In this document: piece by piece, positions 1 through 9,120 of the stretch
Layout: the number at the start of each line of letters is the position of its first letter
Numbering within the stretch: the first letter of the stretch is position 1
DNA from: Pseudoalteromonas sp. FUC4
Lineage (GTDB): Bacteria > Pseudomonadota > Gammaproteobacteria > Enterobacterales > Alteromonadaceae
Direction of reading: 5' to 3'
Assembly (NCBI RefSeq): GCF_008370255.1
Contig: NZ_SEUI01000004.1
Coordinates: 135,987 to 199,986 of the forward strand
DNA: 64,000 nt
The notes under the pieces: model-generated
Told to the model about the DNA's origin: nothing
What the model saw: the letters and a program-made list of their open reading frames with translations, nothing else
Database searches by the model: none
Made by a program: the position numbers and the translations under genes

Positions 1-270
1 GAGAATGAACGTTTAGAGCAAGAACGCCTTGCAGCTGAAAAAGCAAAGAATGAACGTTTAGAGCAAGAACGCCTTGCGGCTGAAAAAGCAGAAAGTGAGC
101 GCTTAGAGCAAGTACGTATTGCAGCTGAAAAAGCAGAGAATGAACGTTTAGAGCAAGAACGCCTTGCAGCTGAAAAAGCAGAAAACGAACGCTTAGAGCA
201 AGAGCGTATTACTGCAGAAGAAGCAGAAAATGAGCGTTTAGAACAAGAACGTATCACAGCAGAACTTGCA
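1..270 (+). repeat. Six tandem 45-bp repeats inside ftsY
   Basis: Six in-frame 45-bp units begin at 1, 46, 91, 136, 181 and 226. Each encodes a variant of [15 protein letters not shown]. The units differ by a few synonymous and conservative changes, and the array probably continues upstream of the window. The protein product is a highly charged helix expected to form a single alpha helix or coiled coil. Confidence 0.95.
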
Positions 271-1236
271 ATTGAAGAAGCTAAAAAAGCCGAAAAGCCA
301 AAAAAAGAAGGTTTTTTTTCTCGCCTCAAAAAAGGCTTGTTAAAGACTCGCGTTAATATAGGTTCTGGTTTTTCGTCTATTTTTAGTGGAAAAAAAATAG
401 ACGACGAATTATTTGAAGATCTTGAAACTCAATTACTCACCGCCGATTTAGGCGTTGATACCACCATGAAGTTGATTGATCGTTTAACTGATGCAGCGAA
501 CCGTAAACAGTTAAAAGATGGTGATGCGCTTTATGAATTAATGAAACAAGAAATGGCAGCAATGCTAAAAACTGCTGAACAACCTTTAGTTATCAATAAA
601 GATAAAAAGCCGTTTGTTATTTTAATGGTCGGTGTAAACGGAGTTGGCAAAACAACTACGATTGGTAAGTTAGCTAAGCAATTTCAAAACGAAGGTAAGT
701 CGGTCATGCTTGCCGCAGGAGATACGTTTAGGGCCGCAGCTGTAGAACAGTTACAGGTTTGGGGTGAACGTAACAGTATTCCGGTTATTGCACAGCACAC
801 AGGTGCAGATAGCGCGTCGGTAGTATTTGATGCATTTCAAGCCGCGAAAGCGCGTAATGTTGATGTATTAATTGCTGATACAGCTGGGCGCTTGCAAAAT
901 AAAGATAATTTAATGCAAGAGCTTGAAAAAATAGCCCGTGTAATGAAAAAAATTGACCCAGATGCACCTCACGAAGTAATGCTTACTATTGATGCTGGTA
1001 CAGGTCAAAACGCTATTAGCCAAGTAAACTTATTTAATCAATGTGTTGGTTTAACTGGTATTACACTTTCAAAACTTGATGGTACTGCAAAAGGCGGTGT
1101 TATTTTTGCGGTTGCCGATAAGTTTAATATTCCAATTCGTTACATTGGTGTTGGTGAAGGTATTGATGATTTACGCGCTTTTAAAAGCGATGACTTTATT
1201 GATGCATTATTTAGCCAAGATGAGGACGACGTTTAA
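1..1236 (+). CDS. ftsY: FtsY, signal recognition particle receptor GTPase (5' end outside window)
   Basis: FtsY docks SRP-ribosome complexes at the inner membrane so membrane proteins are inserted co-translationally. The open frame runs in from base 1, so the start is missing and 411 residues are visible. Residues 1-90 are six 15-residue repeats of the type [15 protein letters not shown], forming the charged A domain; a lysine-rich stretch follows, then the NG GTPase. The P-loop GVNGVGKTT lies near residues 211-219, followed by DTAGRLQ and the [10 protein letters not shown] box. A TTG near 337 could be mistaken for a start, but the repeat region is in frame with no stop. It leads the ftsY-ftsE-ftsX-rpoH cluster. 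The family identity is certain; the full length is unknown. Confidence 0.97.
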   Translation, partial: ENERLEQERLAAEKAKNERLEQERLAAEKAESERLEQVRIAAEKAENERLEQERLAAEKAENERLEQERITAEEAENERLEQERITAELAIEEAKKAEKPKKEGFFSRLKKGLLKTRVNIGSGFSSIFSGKKIDDELFEDLETQLLTADLGVDTTMKLIDRLTDAANRKQLKDGDALYELMKQEMAAMLKTAEQPLVINKDKKPFVILMVGVNGVGKTTTIGKLAKQFQNEGKSVMLAAGDTFRAAAVEQLQVWGERNSIPVIAQHTGADSASVVFDAFQAAKARNVDVLIADTAGRLQNKDNLMQELEKIARVMKKIDPDAPHEVMLTIDAGTGQNAISQVNLFNQCVGLTGITLSKLDGTAKGGVIFAVADKFNIPIRYIGVGEGIDDLRAFKSDDFIDALFSQDEDDV

Positions 1237-1242
1237 TTTACC

Positions 1243-1267
1243 AAAAGAGGGAGCTAGCTCCCTTTTT
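1243..1267 (+). terminator. Rho-independent terminator after ftsY
   Basis: The self-complementary sequence GGGAGCTAGCTCCC is preceded by A residues and followed by TTTTT, seven bases past the ftsY stop. It separates ftsY from ftsEX, so ftsE probably also has its own promoter. Confidence 0.8.
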
Positions 1268-1323
1268 AATTGCGAGGATTACTAATGCTGTTAACAAGCT
1301 AATGGCGTTGGCATAATAAAAAG

Positions 1324-2001
1324 ATGATAAATTTTCAGCAAGTAAGTAAAACTTACCCTGGTGGGCACCGTGCACTTGAAAAGGTTAATTTTCACATTAA
1401 GCCTGGCGAACTCGCTTTTTTAACGGGCCACAGTGGCGCCGGTAAAAGTACGCTACTTAAGCTAATTAGTTTAATGGAGCGCCCATCTGCGGGTAACGTG
1501 TTTATTAATGGGGTTGATTTGAATAAAGTTAACTCGCGTCAAATTCCTTATGCTCGTCGTGATATTGGTATTATTTTTCAAAACCACCGTTTATTAGAGC
1601 GCTATACCGTTTTTGATAATGTAGCATTACCTCTAATTATTGAGGGTACACATCATAAGCAAATAGCTAAACGAGTACATGGCGCGCTTGATAAAGTGGG
1701 CCTGATAGATAAAATAAAATGTCATCCTTCTATGCTCTCTGGTGGTGAACAGCAGCGAGTAGGTATTGCCAGAGCTATTGTAAACTCCCCGCCAATATTA
1801 TTAGCTGATGAACCTACTGGTAATCTCGACCCTGAGCTTTCAATGGAAATATTAAAGTTGTTCGAAGACTTTAATAAGCACGGTACAACTGTGCTTATTG
1901 CTACACATGATCTTGGTTTAGTGTCGCGTATGAAGTATCGAAGCCTAACTTTAAAAGATGGCCGTATGCTTGAAGATCCGCTTGCTGAGGGAACATTATG
2001 A
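1324..2001 (+). CDS. ftsE: FtsE, cell-division ABC ATPase
   Basis: FtsE is the ATPase of the FtsEX complex, which sits at the septal ring and activates peptidoglycan hydrolases through EnvC; an envC gene is present at 6433-7572. The 225 residues are the usual family length. Walker A (GHSGAGKS, residues 35-42), the signature LSGGEQQR (138-145), Walker B ILLADE (158-163) and the ATHD switch histidine are all intact. The stop overlaps the ftsX start by four bases, indicating translational coupling. Confidence 0.97.
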   Translation: MINFQQVSKTYPGGHRALEKVNFHIKPGELAFLTGHSGAGKSTLLKLISLMERPSAGNVFINGVDLNKVNSRQIPYARRDIGIIFQNHRLLERYTVFDNVALPLIIEGTHHKQIAKRVHGALDKVGLIDKIKCHPSMLSGGEQQRVGIARAIVNSPPILLADEPTGNLDPELSMEILKLFEDFNKHGTTVLIATHDLGLVSRMKYRSLTLKDGRMLEDPLAEGTL

Positions 2002-2984
2002 GTTTACTTTTTAAAGGTCGTCAAAATAGTAACGATAAGCAACAGAAATCGATATTAGCGGGTGGTTATTTTTTCATAATTAATATTTTTCGCCAAGGTG
2101 TGCATAGTTTAGGTGAAATGTGGCGTACACCACTTGCTTCAATGATGACCATTGCAGTACTTGGATTGAGCCTAACTTTGCCAGCTACACTTTATTTAGT
2201 TGTTAAAAATGTACAGCAGGTAAGCAGTGGTTTTGAAGAAGCGAGTGAAATATCGTTATTCGTAAAAGAAAGTATGAACGAGCAAGAAACGCAAACCTTA
2301 GTAAAGCGTTTAGCACTTTACCCAGAAGTGGAGAGTGTTGAGTTTATTTCAAAGCAAAAAGCACTCACCGAGTTTAAAGATGTTTCCGGTTTTGGGCAGG
2401 CTTTAGAGTATTTAGATAAAAATCCATTACCTGATGTAGTGCTTGTTACGCCAACAAAGCGTAATAGGCAGCCAAACGCCGCTAAGGCGCTTCTAACTAA
2501 ACTTGAGAGTGAACGTGAAGTTGACTTTGGAAAGCTTGATATAGCATGGTTAGAGCGTTTAAATGCACTGCTTGATTTACTCAAAGAAAGTGTAATAACT
2601 ATCGCACTATTATTACTTACCTCAGTGACTCTCATTATTGGCAACACTATTCGCTTGTCTATTATGGACAAAAAAGAAGAAATTCAAGTAATGAAACTTG
2701 TAGGGGCTACCAATACATTTATACATGCCCCATTTTTGTGGACTGGTATATGGTACGGCGTAATAGGCGGTTTATTTGCTTTTATATGTGTTGGATTAAT
2801 GATGTGGTGGCTTTCGAGTGCTGTGAGTAGCGTTGCAGGCGTATATCAAACAAGCTTTTCACTTATTGGCTTATCGCTTAGCGAGCTTGGCTTTTTAGTA
2901 TTACTTGCCACTAGCTTAGGCTTTATTGGCTCGTATCTATCTGTAAATCGGTATATTAAAGAAATAGAACCCGACAAAGTATAA
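1998..2984 (+). CDS. ftsX: FtsX, cell-division ABC permease
   Basis: FtsX is the membrane partner of FtsE. The 328-residue protein has a cytoplasmic N-terminal tail, a first membrane segment near residues 44-68, a large periplasmic loop (about 70-190) that in the family binds EnvC, and three further membrane segments in the C-terminal half, as expected for an FtsX fold. The ATG overlaps the end of ftsE. Nothing odd is seen in the sequence. Confidence 0.96.
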   Translation: MSLLFKGRQNSNDKQQKSILAGGYFFIINIFRQGVHSLGEMWRTPLASMMTIAVLGLSLTLPATLYLVVKNVQQVSSGFEEASEISLFVKESMNEQETQTLVKRLALYPEVESVEFISKQKALTEFKDVSGFGQALEYLDKNPLPDVVLVTPTKRNRQPNAAKALLTKLESEREVDFGKLDIAWLERLNALLDLLKESVITIALLLLTSVTLIIGNTIRLSIMDKKEEIQVMKLVGATNTFIHAPFLWTGIWYGVIGGLFAFICVGLMMWWLSSAVSSVAGVYQTSFSLIGLSLSELGFLVLLATSLGFIGSYLSVNRYIKEIEPDKV

Positions 2985-2995
2985 ATGAACCAATT

Positions 2996-3024
2996 CAACT
3001 TGATACACGTAGAGTATCAAGTTG
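2996..3024 (+). terminator. Inverted repeat after ftsX
   Basis: An 11-bp perfect stem, CAACTTGATAC / GTATCAAGTTG, with a 7-base loop lies just past the ftsX stop. There is no T-run directly after it, so it may be a weak terminator or an mRNA 3' end stabiliser. Confidence 0.45.
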
Positions 3025-3186
3025 GATACGCTTTCGGTTTATTAAAACTGTCATATCTATATACTATCCTCCCTTAAAGTAATGAGTTGTAAATAGTGTG
3101 TTGCGACGGAGCGAATTGCTTGCAAACCCTTAATTCATCACTTATTCAGTCGCTTGTAGTAGACTAAATACATACCAAAAAACTAC

Positions 3187-3216
3187 TTGATTTATACTTT
3201 AAAAAAGTTTTAAATT
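3187..3216 (+). promoter_or_regulatory. Probable sigma-70 promoter of rpoH
   Basis: TTGATT (3187-3192) and TAAATT (3211-3216) are separated by 18 bases. Transcription would start near 3223, at the left arm of the CIRCE element. This is read from the sequence and is untested. Confidence 0.5.
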
Positions 3217-3220
3217 GGGG

Positions 3221-3247
3221 TTAGCACTCTTAAGTAAAGAGTGCTAA
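3221..3247 (+). promoter_or_regulatory. CIRCE element (HrcA operator) upstream of rpoH
   Basis: TTAGCACTC-N9-GAGTGCTAA is an exact match to the CIRCE consensus bound by the heat-shock repressor HrcA. It lies 33 bases upstream of the rpoH start codon, over the predicted transcription start. CIRCE normally controls groESL or dnaK; here the only downstream gene is the sigma-32 gene. Confidence 0.92.
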
Positions 3248-3280
3248 GATGGTTTCAAATGTTTATCACCGAGGTGAAAA

Positions 3281-4144
3281 ATGAGTAAAGATTTATACGC
3301 AATGGCACTTACAGTCGGACAACAAAGCGCAAGCATGGATGGTTACCTTCAAGCGGTAAGCACTATTCCTATGCTTAAAGTGGAGCAAGAGCAAGAGCTT
3401 GCTAAAAAGCTTCAGGAAGAAGGCGATCTTAGTGCTGCCAAGCAACTCATTATGTCGCATTTACGCTTTGTAGCACATATTGCTAAAGGCTACTCGGGAT
3501 ACGGCTTGCCACAAGCTGACCTTATTCAAGAAGGTAATATAGGCCTGATGAAAGCGGTTAAACGTTTTGACCCTTCAGTGGGTGTACGTTTGGTATCGTT
3601 TGCAGTGCATTGGATTAAAGCCGAAATTCACGAGTTTGTGCTTAAAAACTGGCGCATAGTTAAAGTTGCAACCACTAAAGCGCAACGTAAATTGTTTTTT
3701 AATCTTCGTAAAAACAAAAAGCGTTTAGGTTGGTTTAATCAAGCTGAGGTTAGCACTGTTGCTAGTGAACTAGGTGTGAGTGAGAAAGAAGTACGTGAAA
3801 TGGAATCGCGAATGAGCGGCCAAGACATGGGCTTTGATCTAACGGGCGACGATAACGACGACGCACCAACAAGCACGTACTCTCCAGTACAGTACCTAAC
3901 AGATGGCGCAGCTGATTTAGCTGACGACGTTGAACAAGAACAGTGGAAAGAGCAAGCGCACACTCGTTTATTTAGCGCACTTAAAACACTAGACGAACGT
4001 TCACAAGATATTGTTAGCGCACGTTGGTTGTCTGATGATAAAGCGACTCTTCAAGAGCTTGCACAAAAGTACAGTGTATCTGCTGAACGTGTTCGCCAGC
4101 TAGAAAAAACAGCAATGAAAAAGCTGCAAAGCGCTATGAGCTAA
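3281..4144 (+). CDS. rpoH: RpoH, heat-shock sigma factor sigma-32
   Basis: RpoH directs RNA polymerase to heat-shock promoters. The 287-residue protein has region 2 (the [24 protein letters not shown] area, residues 60-83, is typical), the RpoH-specific box QRKLFFNLR (135-143) that separates it from RpoD and RpoS, and a C-terminal region 4 helix-turn-helix ending in [10 protein letters not shown]. The ATG follows a GAGGTG ribosome-binding site. It is preceded by a perfect CIRCE operator and followed by a strong terminator, so it is probably a single-gene unit. Confidence 0.97.
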   Translation: MSKDLYAMALTVGQQSASMDGYLQAVSTIPMLKVEQEQELAKKLQEEGDLSAAKQLIMSHLRFVAHIAKGYSGYGLPQADLIQEGNIGLMKAVKRFDPSVGVRLVSFAVHWIKAEIHEFVLKNWRIVKVATTKAQRKLFFNLRKNKKRLGWFNQAEVSTVASELGVSEKEVREMESRMSGQDMGFDLTGDDNDDAPTSTYSPVQYLTDGAADLADDVEQEQWKEQAHTRLFSALKTLDERSQDIVSARWLSDDKATLQELAQKYSVSAERVRQLEKTAMKKLQSAMS

Positions 4145-4165
4145 TCACTCTAAAGAATGAAATTT

Positions 4166-4197
4166 AAAAAGCCCTGCATGAAAATGCGGGGCTTTTT
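4166..4197 (+). terminator. Terminator of rpoH
   Basis: The stem AAAAAGCCCTGCA / TGCGGGGCTTTTT (one G-T pair) with a short loop ends in five T residues, 22 bases after the rpoH stop. Confidence 0.88.
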
Positions 4198-4209
4198 GCT
4201 TTCAGGTAG

Positions 4210-4236
4210 GTTGGTTTGAGCGAAGCGAAACCCAAC
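4210..4236. repeat. REP-like palindromic element
   Basis: GTTGGTTT-GAGCGAAGCG-AAACCCAAC forms an imperfect hairpin with one bulged base and a GCGAAGC core. It sits between the convergent rpoH and yibQ-like genes. Similar short palindromes are dispersed in many marine gammaproteobacteria (from memory). Only one copy was noticed in this window. Confidence 0.5.
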
Positions 4237-4312
4237 GATAAAATTTATACCGATACTCTGCATTATCGAATGGTTAGTTTATCATTCGGGCATAGTATTA
4301 TTTAAAGCTATA

Positions 4313-5074
4313 TCATCTAGCACTAATTCCTTTTCCCTCAGCCAGAGCCAACTGAATATATTTACGTTCAACCAGCTGCGAAACCGGCACGAGCTCAAAA
4401 CCTTGCTTAGTTAGCTCTGGTAAGGCATGGCGTAAAAATTCGATGGTTTCAGGGTAGGGATGAGCAATTGCAATGGCAAAGTTATGTTTTGTAGCTTTGT
4501 GTTTTAATTCGTCTAACCTAAATTGCAATTGCTCGGGCGTAGTTATGTTATCTAAAAACACGTGGCGGCCGATATTCTCGACACCTAAAAAGTTCGCGGC
4601 GTTTTGTGCTTGGCTTAAATCGGTTGTGCGACTATCTAAAAAATATAAATGACGCTTTTTAAGTACTTCCATTGTCCACTTCATAGCTTGGCTTTTTTGC
4701 GTAAGCGCTGAGCCCATGTGGTTATTAACGCCTTTAACTTGCGGTAAACTAGCGAGAGCGGTTCCAAGAGTTTGCTGAAGCTGCTCTTTATCCATATTTA
4801 AAGTAAGCGCACCAGGCCCTAGTTCTTTACCGTTAAGTGCTTGCATAGGCACATGAAGCAATAACTCTTTATTTGATTGACTGGCAAGTGTTGCAAAAAT
4901 TTGCGAATAAGGAGTATGGGGCAAAATTGAATACGTCAATTGCCCTGGTAATGAGAGGAAATCTAAATCTCGCTGATGATAGCCTATGTCGTCTATCACT
5001 ATTGCTATTTGCTTAGCGCTAACACCTGTGCAGGCTAAGCAAATAGACAGTACTAGCCATTTTATTATTTTCAC
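4313..5074 (-). CDS. yibQ: YibQ-type divergent polysaccharide deacetylase
   Basis: This is a 253-residue exported protein with a signal peptide (residues 1-20, ending VSA). The mature part opens with QIAIVIDDIGYH, which carries the paired aspartates of the NodB-like deacetylase fold, and continues with a LLLHVPMQA motif and GVNNHMGSALT (metal-ligand histidine region). It matches the divergent polysaccharide deacetylase 2 family (YibQ). The substrate is unknown. It is the last gene of the minus-strand series gpmI-envC-ctpA-yibQ, a linkage common in gammaproteobacteria that suggests an envelope or peptidoglycan role. Confidence 0.85.
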   Translation of the reverse strand: MKIIKWLVLSICLACTGVSAKQIAIVIDDIGYHQRDLDFLSLPGQLTYSILPHTPYSQIFATLASQSNKELLLHVPMQALNGKELGPGALTLNMDKEQLQQTLGTALASLPQVKGVNNHMGSALTQKSQAMKWTMEVLKKRHLYFLDSRTTDLSQAQNAANFLGVENIGRHVFLDNITTPEQLQFRLDELKHKATKHNFAIAIAHPYPETIEFLRHALPELTKQGFELVPVSQLVERKYIQLALAEGKGISAR

Positions 5075-5132
5075 GTTTATAGTTTTTATTATCTTTTTTA
5101 AATTTCAGTAGGTTGCTTTAAATAAAGCTGTT

Positions 5133-6398
5133 TTATTGCATACTGAGTAATTGTTTTGCTTTAACTAATTGTAGATCGGCTAAGTTACCCGTAAGTAATT
5201 GCGCGTTACTGTTAGTTTGCTCATTTTTTATTATAACGGCTTTATTAGTTTGTGAAAGGCTTGTTTGATTAATCGCCACATCAGGTGTTATTCCTATGCC
5301 ATCAATAGATTGGCCAAGGGGGGTATAGTATTTAGCTGTAGTGAGTTTAAGTGCTGTGTTGCCATCGCCTAAAGGGATTAACGATTGAATCGATCCTTTC
5401 CCAAAGGATTGACTGCCAACAACGGTTGCTCGTTTATTATCTTTAAGGGCTGCGGCTAGTATTTCTGCTGCTGAGGCAGAGTTTTCATTTATAAGTACAA
5501 CAATGGGCGCATTTTTTAGAATGTCTCCACGCTTTGCATAAAATGCTTGGTTGGCATCGTAAAAACGTCCTTTAGTCGTCACTATAGTGCCACTTTGTAA
5601 AAATAGGTCTGATACCGCCACTGCGCTTTGTAATGTCCCCCCTGGGTTATCACGTAAATCAATTACTAAGCCTTTAAGTGGGTAGCCAAAATGGTTTTGC
5701 AGGGCGGCAACTTGTAGTGCAACTTCATGTAATGTGTGGTTAGAGAAGTTATTGATAGCTATGTAACCAGTTCCAAAATCTAAAAGTTCGCTTGTTACAC
5801 TTTCGAGGTTTATCTGGCGACGTGTAACATGAAAAGTGAGTGGGTTTTTATTGTTATCGCGATTTACAATTATATCTATATTCGAAAAATCACTGTCTCT
5901 TATTTGTGTTGCTACTTCGTCGATAGTACGGTTTTGGGCTGCGTTGTTGTTTACACTTACAATAATATCACCTGGTAAAATACCTGCTGCTTTTGCGGGC
6001 GAATTATTAACCACGTTAACAATAGTCATATTCTCGTCTATGTTCTTAACTTCTATACCAATACCTGTGTAACGACCATTTGTGTTATCAAATAATGAGG
6101 CTAATTCATACTCATTTAAGTACTTAGAATAGGAGTCGAGTTTTGAATATAAACGCTCAAACTGCTGGTTGTTATATTTAATATGGTGGCTATTTTGTAA
6201 GGTGAGATCTTCAACGTAATAGGTATGAATGTTAAAGAGTATTTCGTCTATTTGTTGTCTTTTAAGATCTTTAATTGAGCTTGCTAGTGTATTACTAGTA
6301 AAGGTAATTAGGGTTAGTAATACAAGTAAGTACAGACTTATATAAAAGTCTGTACTTTTTTTATTAACGGTATTTATTGTGTGTTTTTTAGTTGTCAT
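5133..6398 (-). CDS. ctpA: S41 family carboxy-terminal processing peptidase (CtpA type)
   Basis: This is a periplasmic or membrane-anchored serine protease of the tail-specific family. The N-terminus has one membrane or signal segment (about residues 18-39). A PDZ domain spans roughly 105-195 (GRYTGIGIEV to VTRRQ). The peptidase domain has DLRDNPGG (248-255), catalytic Ser309 within NSASAAE, and Lys334 within SFGKGS; the 25-residue Ser-Lys spacing is that of the Ser/Lys dyad in Prc. The 421 residues are a normal length. Its position directly after envC suggests work on cell-wall hydrolases or lipoproteins, which is inference. Confidence 0.9.
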   Translation of the reverse strand: MTTKKHTINTVNKKSTDFYISLYLLVLLTLITFTSNTLASSIKDLKRQQIDEILFNIHTYYVEDLTLQNSHHIKYNNQQFERLYSKLDSYSKYLNEYELASLFDNTNGRYTGIGIEVKNIDENMTIVNVVNNSPAKAAGILPGDIIVSVNNNAAQNRTIDEVATQIRDSDFSNIDIIVNRDNNKNPLTFHVTRRQINLESVTSELLDFGTGYIAINNFSNHTLHEVALQVAALQNHFGYPLKGLVIDLRDNPGGTLQSAVAVSDLFLQSGTIVTTKGRFYDANQAFYAKRGDILKNAPIVVLINENSASAAEILAAALKDNKRATVVGSQSFGKGSIQSLIPLGDGNTALKLTTAKYYTPLGQSIDGIGITPDVAINQTSLSQTNKAVIIKNEQTNSNAQLLTGNLADLQLVKAKQLLSMQ

Positions 6399-6432
6399 CA
6401 GCTGCTCCAGAGCGGTGCAGCGATTTATCTAA

Positions 6433-7572
6433 TTAAATACGTTTGCACCATTTTACAGGATTTACTGCGCGTCCTTTGTGGCGTATTTCAAAGTATAGAC
6501 CAGAACTTGCCTGTCCGCCGCTTTGGCCTACCAAAGCGAGGGTTTCGCCTTCACGTACCATATCGCCTACATCTCTTAGTAGCGTTTGAGCGTGGCCATA
6601 TAGGCTCATAAAACCTTCACCATGGTCTACAACAATTACCCATCCATAACCTTTTAGCCAATCGGCAAATACAACTTGGCCGTTGTGCACGCTATTAATA
6701 TTAGTGCCTTCTTTTGCACCAATTAATACGCCTTTCCAATCAATACCACCATGTTTACGTTGGCCGAATGTGTGCTCTAACTTGCCTTTGCTCGGCCAGT
6801 CTAATTTGCCCTTACTCTTATTTAGGCCAAGTAATTCTATTTTTTGTGTTTTTTCTTTTTCGAGCTCTTTAATCGTTGTTACTAAAGTTTGTTGGTTTTC
6901 TTTTAAATAATTTATTGAGCTTTTAGTGCTGTTGAGCTGAGCTTGTAAGTTTTTAAGATTAGCTTGGCGTTCACTTTGTGCATTGAGTAATGCAGTTTGA
7001 CGCCTTTTTTGCTCATCAAATAAAAGCTCTAGTTTTTCTTGTGTTTTAACAAGCTCTTCTTGGTTTTGTGCTATTTGCTGTTGAAGATCTTTTAGATCTT
7101 CGATTTGTTCAATACGGGCTTTATTTAAGTAGTTGTAATAGCTAAGTGTGCGCTCAAGCTTGGCTGTGTCTTCTTGATTCAACAGCATTTTAGAGTAGTC
7201 GTCGCCACCGGCCATATAGGCACTTTTGAGTTGCGCGGCTAAAATTTTCTGAAACTGAGTGTGTTTTTTATCAAGCTCATCGGCTTTACTCTGTAACTCT
7301 TTTTGCTGTGTTTTAGTCTCTTTTACGGATTGCTCTGCCATGTTAAGTGCTTTAGCATTTTTAGCTATATCGAGTTCATGGCTTTTTAGATTTTTTTGTA
7401 GGGACGCTATTTTTTTTCTTTGGGCGTTATATTCAGCTTGGCTCTGCTCAAGTGCATTTTGAACTTCTGATAAGTCTTTTTTAGTACGATCTTCATTAGC
7501 AACTGCAGATGCAGCCACTAATGAAGTTAGTATCAAACCGCACTTAATTAACCGGTTAATACGTTTATTCAT
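6433..7572 (-). CDS. envC: EnvC, murein hydrolase activator
   Basis: EnvC is the periplasmic factor that, switched on by FtsEX, activates septal amidases. The protein has a signal peptide (residues 1-25), a long coiled coil (about 30-245, rich in E, K and Q) and a C-terminal LytM/M23 domain (about 255-379). The third zinc site that active M23 enzymes have as HLH is replaced by SGLYFE near 357-362, so it should be non-catalytic. However, HGGID and LYGH are still present, residues as I recall lost in the E. coli protein. It starts three bases after the gpmI stop. Confidence 0.93.
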   Translation of the reverse strand: MNKRINRLIKCGLILTSLVAASAVANEDRTKKDLSEVQNALEQSQAEYNAQRKKIASLQKNLKSHELDIAKNAKALNMAEQSVKETKTQQKELQSKADELDKKHTQFQKILAAQLKSAYMAGGDDYSKMLLNQEDTAKLERTLSYYNYLNKARIEQIEDLKDLQQQIAQNQEELVKTQEKLELLFDEQKRRQTALLNAQSERQANLKNLQAQLNSTKSSINYLKENQQTLVTTIKELEKEKTQKIELLGLNKSKGKLDWPSKGKLEHTFGQRKHGGIDWKGVLIGAKEGTNINSVHNGQVVFADWLKGYGWVIVVDHGEGFMSLYGHAQTLLRDVGDMVREGETLALVGQSGGQASSGLYFEIRHKGRAVNPVKWCKRI

Positions 7573-7575
7573 GTG

Positions 7576-9120
7576 TTATTTCAACATCATGATAGGAGTA
7601 CCAGTCATTTCTTTTGGTTGCTCCATACCCATTAAGTGAAGCATTGTTGGGGCTACATCACTTAAGGCTTTACCTTGCATTGGCTCTGCATCGCGACCAA
7701 CATAAATAAAATGTACCGGTTCGCTAGTGTGGGCAGTATGTGCTTGGCCTGTTTTAAGATCAGCCATTTGCTCAGCATTACCATGATCGGCTGTAATTAG
7801 TGCTTCACCACCAAACTCTTCTAGTGCATCAACAACACGTCCGATACAGCTATCTACAGCTTCACAAGCTTTAACAGCGGCTTCAAATACACCTGAGTGA
7901 CCAACCATATCGCCATTAGGGTAGTTACAAATAATAGCATCGTATTTACCGCTTTTAATTGCTGCTACTAGTTTGTCGGTTAGCATTTCTGAGTTCATTT
8001 CAGGTTGTAGGTCATAGGTTGCCACTTGCGGCGAAGGAATTAGCTCGCGTGTCTCACCTTCAAATTCACTTTCGCGCCCGCCACTAAAGAAAAACGTAAC
8101 GTGTGCGTATTTTTCGGTTTCTGAAATGCGAAGCTGTGTTTTATTATTTTTTTCAAACCATTCACCAAGTACGTTTATTAGTGGTGTAGGTCCAAATGCA
8201 ACAGGTGCGTCTATATCGGCTGCATACTCTGTCATCATTACAAATGCGCTAAGCTCTGGTGTTCTTTTTTTAGTAAAGCCATCAAATTTAGGTTCAACAA
8301 AAGCGCGGGTAATTTCGCGAGCTCTATCTGCTCTAAAGTTAGCAAAAATAACGGTGTCGCCATCGTTTATTGAAGCAGGAGTGGCGCCTGTTGGCGTAAT
8401 AGTCGTAGCTGCTACAAACTCGTCGTTTTCGTCGCGCTCGTACGCTGCATTAAGTGCTTCAACACCATTATCAAAATTAAAGTCGCCTTCGGCGAGCGTC
8501 ATTACGTTGTAAGCTTTTTCTACACGGTTCCAACGGTTGTCTCTGTCCATTGCGTAGTAACGGCCAATAAGTGATGCTAAACGTCCGCACTTAAGTTTAC
8601 TAAATAACGCTTCAATTCGTTCGATTGATGCTTTTGCGCTACGTGGAGGAGTGTCACGGCCATCTAAAAATGCATGGAAATAGACTTCTTTAGCACCACG
8701 TTTTGCAGCAAGTTCGATACTTGCAACTATATGATCTTCATGGCTATGCACACCACCTGGGCTTAAAAGACCCATTATGTGAACCGCTTTACCAGCACTT
8801 ACTGCTTTGTCTATGTTTTCAACTAAGGCTGGGGTTGAATCAAACTCGCCATCGTTAATTGCTTTGGTAATACGAGTAAAATCTTGATACACAATGCGCC
8901 CAGCACCTAAGTTTACATGGCCAACTTCTGAGTTACCCATTTGACCATCAGGAAGACCAACATCTAAACCCGAAGCTGATATTAACGTGTGTGGGCGGGT
9001 GGCCCATAAATTGTCTAATACGGGTGTGTTAGCTGCAAGAATGGCATTACTTTGCGTATCTTCGCGGTGTCCCCAACCGTCTAAAATCATTAATACCAGT
9101 GGTTTTTTATGCTCTGTCAT
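7576..9120 (-). CDS. gpmI: 2,3-bisphosphoglycerate-independent phosphoglycerate mutase
   Basis: This glycolytic enzyme interconverts 3- and 2-phosphoglycerate using two Mn ions and a phosphoserine. It has 514 residues, the standard length. Metal ligand Asp14 lies in LMILDGWG and catalytic Ser64 in [10 protein letters not shown]; the [10 protein letters not shown] and [14 protein letters not shown] segments supply the remaining metal ligands. It is the first gene of a minus-strand group with envC, ctpA and yibQ. The upstream AGGAG ribosome-binding site supports the start. Confidence 0.97.
   Translation of the reverse strand: MTEHKKPLVLMILDGWGHREDTQSNAILAANTPVLDNLWATRPHTLISASGLDVGLPDGQMGNSEVGHVNLGAGRIVYQDFTRITKAINDGEFDSTPALVENIDKAVSAGKAVHIMGLLSPGGVHSHEDHIVASIELAAKRGAKEVYFHAFLDGRDTPPRSAKASIERIEALFSKLKCGRLASLIGRYYAMDRDNRWNRVEKAYNVMTLAEGDFNFDNGVEALNAAYERDENDEFVAATTITPTGATPASINDGDTVIFANFRADRAREITRAFVEPKFDGFTKKRTPELSAFVMMTEYAADIDAPVAFGPTPLINVLGEWFEKNNKTQLRISETEKYAHVTFFFSGGRESEFEGETRELIPSPQVATYDLQPEMNSEMLTDKLVAAIKSGKYDAIICNYPNGDMVGHSGVFEAAVKACEAVDSCIGRVVDALEEFGGEALITADHGNAEQMADLKTGQAHTAHTSEPVHFIYVGRDAEPMQGKALSDVAPTMLHLMGMEQPKEMTGTPIMMLK

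Noticed and set aside
1-270. Regular repeats considered as a CRISPR array
   Set aside because: Units are contiguous without spacers, keep one reading frame through to ftsY and encode a charged helix.
337-1236. TTG at 337 as the ftsY start
   Set aside because: The frame is open from base 1 and the repeat-rich N-terminal domain is a normal part of FtsY.
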